From assembly GCA_949295395.1 (NCBI GenBank), contig CASFLB010000043.1, positions 1 to 9,444 on the forward strand: a stretch of DNA of 9,444 nucleotides. The letters are read 5' to 3'. Below are positions 6,054 through 9,444 of this stretch, one piece after another (the first letter of the stretch is position 1; each line of letters opens with the position of its first letter). The notes beneath the pieces were generated by a model. It saw only the letters and a program-made list of their open reading frames with translations. It made no database searches and was not told the DNA's origin. Source of the DNA: an uncultured Pseudomonadota bacterium (GTDB taxonomy: Bacteria; Pseudomonadota; Alphaproteobacteria; RF32; CAG-239). Made by a program: the position numbers and the translations under genes.

Positions 6054-6075
6054 ATGCCGTGGGGCATGCCGCGGC
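6054..6075 (-). promoter_or_regulatory. GC-rich stem-loop between atpB and atpE
   Basis: ATGCC (6054-6058) pairs with GGCAT (6063-6067). A competing fold pairs 6056-6062 with 6069-6075, with one A-C mismatch in the minus-strand RNA. The perfect palindrome GGCATGCC lies at 6063-6070. The patch is strikingly GC-rich in an otherwise AT-rich intercistronic gap; it lies 8 bases after the atpB stop and about 48 before the atpE start. Confidence 0.45.
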
Positions 6076-6083
6076 TGTCCTAC

Positions 6084-6806
6084 TTAGTGTTCGTGAATGG
6101 CGTCTCCTAAGTAAATACAGCTTAATACGGTGTAGATAAACGCTTGCAACATGGCAATGAAGATTTCAAAGACTATGATGCCGGCGTCGAATAAAAAGGG
6201 GACTATTCCAAATATGCCCAGTCCGGCTATGAAGCCTGCTATAATTTTTAGCATGATGTGGCCAACAGTCATGTTGGCCACAAGACGGACGGTTAAGCTG
6301 AATGGTTTTGATAAAAAAGATATCATTTCTATCGGGACAATCAGCGGAGCTAAGGCTAATGGAATGCCTCTTGGTAAAAAGGTTCTGAGGTAGCCGAGTT
6401 TTTTCTTCTTGATTCCTATGCAGATGTTAAATAGCAAGGCGGTCAATGATAAGCTACCGACAGCGGCTAAATGTGATGTATAGGTGAAGGAATAGGGAAA
6501 AAGACCTATTAAATTTCCAAACAAAACAAATAAAAATACTGAAAAGATAAATGAAAAGTATTTCAGGCCATCTTTGCCGACGTTTTCGAGCAAGAGATTA
6601 TGGATAAAACTGTATAGTCCTTCGGGAATCGATTGGGCTACTCCGGGAACAATCGTTCTTTTCCTTAAGCAAAAGCCGAAGATTAGGCTGGCCGCAACGA
6701 CGGCACTGACCATGCACAGAGATGAGTTGGTAAATGAGATGTCAAAACCACCAAGCTCTAAATTTATCAGCGGTTTTATCTCAAATTGTTCCATCGGGTT
6801 TGCCAC
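6084..6806 (-). CDS. atpB: ATP synthase Fo subunit a
   Basis: Subunit a forms the two proton half-channels beside the c-ring. From the GTG at 6806 it is 240 residues and begins MANPMEQFEIKPL, the characteristic start of alphaproteobacterial AtpB. Five or six membrane helices are visible. The essential arginine (E. coli Arg210) is R174 in SLTVRLVANMTVGH (170-183), and the C-terminal helix ends with the typical LQAFIYTVLSCIYLGDAIHEH stretch (220-240), quoted in part by its key residues Q221 and the final DAIHEH. The reading frame is open for 17 more codons upstream, but the GTG is preceded by AAAGGAG at seven bases and gives the family's usual N terminus. It starts four bases after the atpI stop, so the two are coupled. 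Confidence 0.95.
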   Translation of the reverse strand: MANPMEQFEIKPLINLELGGFDISFTNSSLCMVSAVVAASLIFGFCLRKRTIVPGVAQSIPEGLYSFIHNLLLENVGKDGLKYFSFIFSVFLFVLFGNLIGLFPYSFTYTSHLAAVGSLSLTALLFNICIGIKKKKLGYLRTFLPRGIPLALAPLIVPIEMISFLSKPFSLTVRLVANMTVGHIMLKIIAGFIAGLGIFGIVPFLFDAGIIVFEIFIAMLQAFIYTVLSCIYLGDAIHEH

Positions 6807-6810
6807 AGCT

Positions 6811-7116
6811 TTACTCCTTTGTTTTTTGTTCTTCGCTTTTGACAAAGCGGTAAACATTCAAAAATCCGGAAGCTCCACCCAAAAGCAACAAGAGGGTTAA
6901 AAACAGCGGCTTTGTGCCGAATATGTCATCTAAAAACCAGCCAATGGCTGCTCCGATAACAACACCCGAAACAAGCTCAGTGGCAACTCTCATACCGGTT
7001 TGAGCCGCGTTAGTATATTCGTTGCCGGTGCGTGTTGAACGTGCTTGCTGTTCCTTCTTGCTTAGAGCTCTTATTTGCTCTTCAAGCTTTTTTATGTCTT
7101 CCGGTTTTTTCTTCAT
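6811..7116 (-). CDS. atpI: AtpI/AtpZ-type ATP synthase assembly protein
   Basis: AtpI-family proteins assist assembly of the c-ring and Fo in the membrane; they are not part of the finished enzyme. The 101-residue product has a charged, probably helical N-terminal part (Lys/Glu-rich, about 1-30), then two membrane helices, TELVSGVVIGAAIGWFLDDI and PLFLTLLLLLGGASGFLNVY, with the conserved GWFLDD and FLNVYR ends of the alphaproteobacterial form. ATG at 7116 was preferred because AAGG lies about five bases upstream; a GTG at 7137 in the same frame has no ribosome site. As first gene of the Fo cluster it follows the DsbA-like gene by 46 bases, with no clear promoter between them. Confidence 0.9.
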   Translation of the reverse strand: MKKKPEDIKKLEEQIRALSKKEQQARSTRTGNEYTNAAQTGMRVATELVSGVVIGAAIGWFLDDIFGTKPLFLTLLLLLGGASGFLNVYRFVKSEEQKTKE

Positions 7117-7156
7117 TTCTGCCTTACTATAAATCACAAAATATTACTGACTTATT

Positions 7157-7173
7157 AAAATCTTAAAGATTTT
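7157..7173 (-). repeat. AT-only inverted repeat over the dsbA-like stop codon
   Basis: AAAATCTT (7157-7164) and AAGATTTT (7166-7173) form a 17-bp near-perfect palindrome spanning the stop codon of the DsbA-like gene. As RNA it would make only a weak stem and no U tract follows, so it is unlikely to terminate read-through into atpI. Confidence 0.3.
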
Positions 7174-7873
7174 TGTTAATCAGTTCTTGCAGTTTGGCAT
7201 AGCTCATTGTGCCGAAAATTACTTCTCTTCCTTTGGAAGATGAGAAAACAAATGTCGGTGTTCCCTGAATGTTTATCAGCCGAGAGGCTTCTTGTCTTAG
7301 ATTAAGAACTTCTTGAGCCACTTGAGTGTCTTTCATGCAGGTTAAGGCTTTTTCTTCAGACAAACCATAAGGTTCGGCTAAACGTGCTAAGGCCTTTTCG
7401 GTGTTAAGTGATAATCCCCAGCTCATTTGGTGGGCAAAAACATTGTTGACAAAGTCAAAGTATTTTGATTGTGGAACGCATTCGCCCAAGACGGCGGCTT
7501 TTAATGAACTTTGATCCAATGGAAACGGTGTGAAAACCAAACGGACTTTGCCGGTATCAATATAGTCTTTTTGAAGTTTGGGCAAGGTGTTGCTATGAAA
7601 ATCGGCGCAATGGCTGCAGCCAAAAGAAGAATATTCATAAATCGTGACTTTGGCTTTGTTAGAACCTAGAGAATGTCCCCACGGAAGGACAACATTTGTT
7701 GCTAATTGGTGTGGGGTTTCTGCGGCGTTTGCCTCATTTATTTTGAGTTTGATGTTGTTATTTTCATCCATATAAAAGCCTTTGCTTCCTAAGTAAAAGC
7801 TCAAGGCAAATAGGTAGATTAAAATCATCGCTAAAACAGCGCTGACGCGTCGAATAATTATATCTAGTTTCAT
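7163..7873 (-). CDS. Membrane-anchored DsbA-like thiol-disulfide oxidoreductase
   Basis: A thioredoxin-fold protein predicted to act on cysteine pairs of exported proteins in the periplasm. Residues about 11-29 form a hydrophobic signal or anchor after positively charged residues, followed by a 45-residue linker. The active site is C86-S-H-C89 in SSFGCSHCADFH, and the cis-proline loop is GTPTF (204-208). Two further cysteines, C132 and C179, lie in the helical insertion and may form the second disulfide seen in some alphaproteobacterial DsbA proteins. It belongs to the DsbA/Thioredoxin_4-like group; whether it oxidises or isomerises cannot be told from sequence. No DsbB is in the window. The start overlaps the dciA stop as ATGA, with AGGA just upstream, so it is coupled to dciA. 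The 236-residue length is usual. Confidence 0.9.
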   Translation of the reverse strand: MKLDIIIRRVSAVLAMILIYLFALSFYLGSKGFYMDENNNIKLKINEANAAETPHQLATNVVLPWGHSLGSNKAKVTIYEYSSFGCSHCADFHSNTLPKLQKDYIDTGKVRLVFTPFPLDQSSLKAAVLGECVPQSKYFDFVNNVFAHQMSWGLSLNTEKALARLAEPYGLSEEKALTCMKDTQVAQEVLNLRQEASRLINIQGTPTFVFSSSKGREVIFGTMSYAKLQELINKNL

Positions 7874-8403
7874 TTTTTTTCCTGTTTGTTTGTTTTTTTA
7901 TTGTTGAAAACATTCTGTCCTAATTTGATTAATATATTCTTTAAATTGGGGTTGTTAATGCCGTTTGCAAGCTCTGAAATATAATTTTTTTCTTCTGCTG
8001 ACAAATTTTGCTGAACTTGGGGGGCTGGAGAGTGGGGCTCTTGCGGAACTAAGGCACTGTTTTGGATAAGGCGAATCTCGGAGACGGCGTTATAGCCGAA
8101 ATAGGTGTTGATTTTATCAATAATATATTTGCTTTTGTGTTGAAGCTCTAGTGCAAAGGCTCCGGCCGGAACCCCAAGGTAGAGGACACCGTTGTTCTTT
8201 TGGCCTTTCTTGAATTCTATTTTTTGCGGAAAACTGTATTGTGCCATTTCTTTGCCGACAATCTTGTCCCAGCTTGTTAAAATATCAATTTCAACAAAGC
8301 CTTTGCTGCCTAAAAGTTTTTTGGCAAACGGAAGCAATGTGCCCGAAAGTGCTGAAAGCCCATTGGTTGTGCGTTCTTCGCTGATGTTGTCCACTTTATT
8401 CAT
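7870..8403 (-). CDS. dciA: DUF721 protein, DciA-type helicase loader
   Basis: DciA is the ancestral bacterial loader of the replicative helicase DnaB. The 177-residue protein from the ATG at 8403 has a DUF721 domain at about 17-114: GTLLPFAKKLLGSKGF, then DILTSWDKIVGKEMAQYSFP (W45 conserved), VLYLGVPAGAFALELQHKSK and NTYFGYNAVSEIRLIQ. A Pro/Gln-rich linker and a short helical tail (about 135-167) follow, as in alphaproteobacterial members. The frame is open upstream to 8499, but that would overlap fliO and lacks similarity to the family; an intermediate ATG at 8442 is possible. No strong ribosome site precedes 8403, so the exact start is uncertain. It is the first gene of the minus-strand set leading to the ATP synthase genes. 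Family is secure; the loader role is inferred from the family. Confidence 0.9.
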   Translation of the reverse strand: MNKVDNISEERTTNGLSALSGTLLPFAKKLLGSKGFVEIDILTSWDKIVGKEMAQYSFPQKIEFKKGQKNNGVLYLGVPAGAFALELQHKSKYIIDKINTYFGYNAVSEIRLIQNSALVPQEPHSPAPQVQQNLSAEEKNYISELANGINNPNLKNILIKLGQNVFNNKKTNKQEKK

Positions 8404-8417
8404 AGCGCTTATCTTAA

Positions 8418-8443
8418 CATGTTGAAAATTAAATAGCAACATG
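8418..8443. promoter_or_regulatory. Dyad in the dciA-fliO spacer, possible operator
   Basis: CATGTTG (8418-8424) and CAACATG (8437-8443) are perfect 7-bp inverted arms around a 12-base AT-rich spacer. The dyad covers the -35 and most of the spacer of the likely fliO promoter. This is the geometry of a site for a dimeric regulator; no regulator gene is in the window. Confidence 0.4.
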
Positions 8444-8450
8444 CTAGAAC
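8422..8450 (+). promoter_or_regulatory. Putative fliO promoter (TTGAAA-N17-TAGAAC, extended -10)
   Basis: TTGAAA (8422-8427) matches the -35 consensus at five of six bases. After 17 bases TAGAAC (8445-8450) matches four of six and is preceded by TGC, an extended -10. Transcription would start near 8457, about 29 bases before the fliO ATG. No sigma-54 or sigma-28 promoter was seen. Confidence 0.45.
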
Positions 8451-8485
8451 ATTTATGAAAAGTTTTTACGTAAAGGTCTTGTCTT

Positions 8486-8770
8486 ATGGATTGGAGCAAT
8501 ATTCTTCAAGCTGTTCTTTCTTTTGTGTTTGTCATCGGCTTGCTGTTACTGACGCTTTGGTGTTTGAAATATATTCAGGCAAAAGTTCCTCAATCACGTT
8601 TGTTTAAAAATTTAGACGAGGCTCAGCGGGTTCGAGTGTTGGAACGGCGCCGTCTTGATGCAAAAAATACGGTTGTCCTTATCCAAATCGACGATAAAGA
8701 ATTTTTTGTTTTGCTTGGCGCCAATCAGTGCTTGCTTCTTGATGAAAAACATAATGAAATAAAGGCTTAG
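8486..8770 (+). CDS. fliO: Flagellar biosynthesis protein FliO
   Basis: FliO is a small membrane protein that helps assemble the FliP ring of the flagellar type III export gate. The 94-residue product has one membrane helix at about 9-31, a basic stretch, and a cytoplasmic domain with VRVLERRRLDAKNTVVLIQI and then EFFVLLG (about 72-78), the classic FliO pattern (xVLERRxLDxxxxVVLVxV...LLLLG). The ATG has AAGG nine bases upstream. fliP follows after seven bases, with its ribosome site overlapping the fliO stop. The weakly conserved family makes the order next to fliP important support. Confidence 0.9.
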   Translation: MDWSNILQAVLSFVFVIGLLLLTLWCLKYIQAKVPQSRLFKNLDEAQRVRVLERRRLDAKNTVVLIQIDDKEFFVLLGANQCLLLDEKHNEIKA

Positions 8771-8777
8771 GAATAAA

Positions 8778-9444
8778 ATGGTAAAACGGTTTTGGCTTTC
8801 TGGTTTGGTGTTTTTGGGCGTGCTGATGTTGGCTGATGCGGCTTTGGCTCAAAGTGTGACGCTTGATGTTCAAGGGCAAGAAACCGGCTCTGCCGTTGCG
8901 CGAATCTTTAATGTCATTTTGCTGATTACGTTGTTGTCTTTGGCTCCAAGTATCTTGGTGATGATGACCTCGTTTACGCGAATCATCGTGGTGCTTTCTA
9001 TCACACGCAGTGCGCTTTCAACTCAATCAACCCCGCCGAATATGGTGCTGATTTCCTTGGCTTTGTTTATGACTTTGTTCATTATGTCTCCTGTTCTTGA
9101 AAAGTCTTGGGAAGAGGGGATTAAACCCATGTATGAGGAAAAAGTCGAAATCTCCGAAGGACTCGACAAGGCCGTTATTCCGCTCAAGGAATTTATGGTT
9201 AAAAACACGCGCGAAAAAGACTTGCTCCTTTTTACGGATTTGGCAAAAGAAAAACCAGCTGAAAATATTGAAAACACGCCGCTTAAAATCGCCGTGCCGG
9301 CCTTTATGATCAGCGAATTGCGCCGTGCGTTTGAAATCGGTTTCCTTATCTTTATTCCGTTTTTGATTATTGATATGGTGATTGCCTCGGTCTTGATGTC
9401 TATGGGTATGATGATGTTGCCGCCAACGGTGTTGGCTTTGCCGT
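8778..9444 (+). CDS. fliP: Flagellar export gate protein FliP, partial (3' end beyond the window)
   Basis: FliP forms the core pentamer of the flagellar export channel with FliQ and FliR. The first 222 codons are present, of about 250 expected. Residues 1-24 look like a signal peptide (hydrophobic core, then ADAALA before Q25), as is known for FliP. After that come LLSLAPSILVMMTSFTRIIV (about 52-71), TPPNMVLISLALFMTLFIMS, a cytoplasmic or periplasmic loop with PLKEFMVKNTREKDLLLF, and PAFMISELRRAFEIGFLIF leading into IPFLIIDMVIASVLMSMGMM, all highly conserved in the family. The ATG at 8778 has AGGA six bases upstream (8769-8772), within the fliO stop. Identity is secure. Confidence 0.97.
   Translation, partial: MVKRFWLSGLVFLGVLMLADAALAQSVTLDVQGQETGSAVARIFNVILLITLLSLAPSILVMMTSFTRIIVVLSITRSALSTQSTPPNMVLISLALFMTLFIMSPVLEKSWEEGIKPMYEEKVEISEGLDKAVIPLKEFMVKNTREKDLLLFTDLAKEKPAENIENTPLKIAVPAFMISELRRAFEIGFLIFIPFLIIDMVIASVLMSMGMMMLPPTVLALP

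Noticed and set aside
6807..6857. Extension of atpB to 6857
   Set aside because: The GTG at 6806 has an AAAGGAG site and gives the family N terminus MANPMEQFEIKPL; the extension is just the end of atpI in another frame.
8414..8432. CtrA box upstream of fliO
   Set aside because: The two TTAA halves are 11 bases apart, not 7.
8404..8499. Extension of dciA to 8499
   Set aside because: It would overlap the 5' end of fliO, and the added residues do not resemble DUF721 proteins.

Overview
The window looks like a chromosomal segment from an AT-rich alphaproteobacterium. Three things point there: an ATP synthase Fo operon with two separate b-type subunits (b' then b) in the order atpI-atpB-atpE-atpF'-atpF, a DUF721/DciA gene joined to a DsbA-like thioredoxin gene, and an alphaproteobacterial-type YbjN protein. 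Low GC, a flagellar export locus and short intergenic gaps would fit an uncultured, possibly host- or gut-associated Rhodospirillales-like lineage, but that finer placement is inference. The standard genetic code holds (TGG for Trp, TGA used as a stop). I found no tRNA, rRNA, CRISPR array, transposase or phage gene.

Layout. 1-325 (-): the 5' part of a YbjN-family gene running off the left edge. 326-582: a very AT-rich intergenic region with three GANTC sites, a repeated DnaA-box-like sequence and a TTAA-N7-TTAA CtrA-type box. 583-1377 (+): lgt, lipoprotein diacylglyceryl transferase. 1374-2534 (-): a membrane GGDEF-like protein with a degenerate active-site motif; its stop codon overlaps that of lgt tail to tail. 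2589-3671 (-): queA, for queuosine tRNA modification, probably co-transcribed with the GGDEF gene. 3752-4576 (+): a monofunctional prephenate dehydratase, divergent from queA. 4578-4611: a strong bidirectional terminator.

4613-8403 (-), read from right to left, is a tightly packed set: dciA (replicative helicase loader), a membrane-anchored DsbA-like oxidoreductase overlapping it by ATGA, then atpI, atpB (a), atpE (c), atpF' (b') and atpF (b). The membrane sector and stator of ATP synthase are therefore encoded here; the F1 genes are not in the window, as is normal for alphaproteobacteria, which split the two operons. Hairpins lie on either side of atpE in the mRNA, where a rise in c-subunit output would make sense.

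8486-9444 (+): fliO and the first 222 codons of fliP, components of the flagellar type III export gate, divergent from dciA across an 82-bp spacer with a dyad over the likely fliO promoter.

Most of the window is conserved housekeeping. The points most worth checking are the origin- or cell-cycle-like intergenic region at 380-560, the c subunit that has lost most of its glycine motif, the hairpins flanking atpE, and the degenerate GGDEF protein. I saw no clear sign of a wholly new system.
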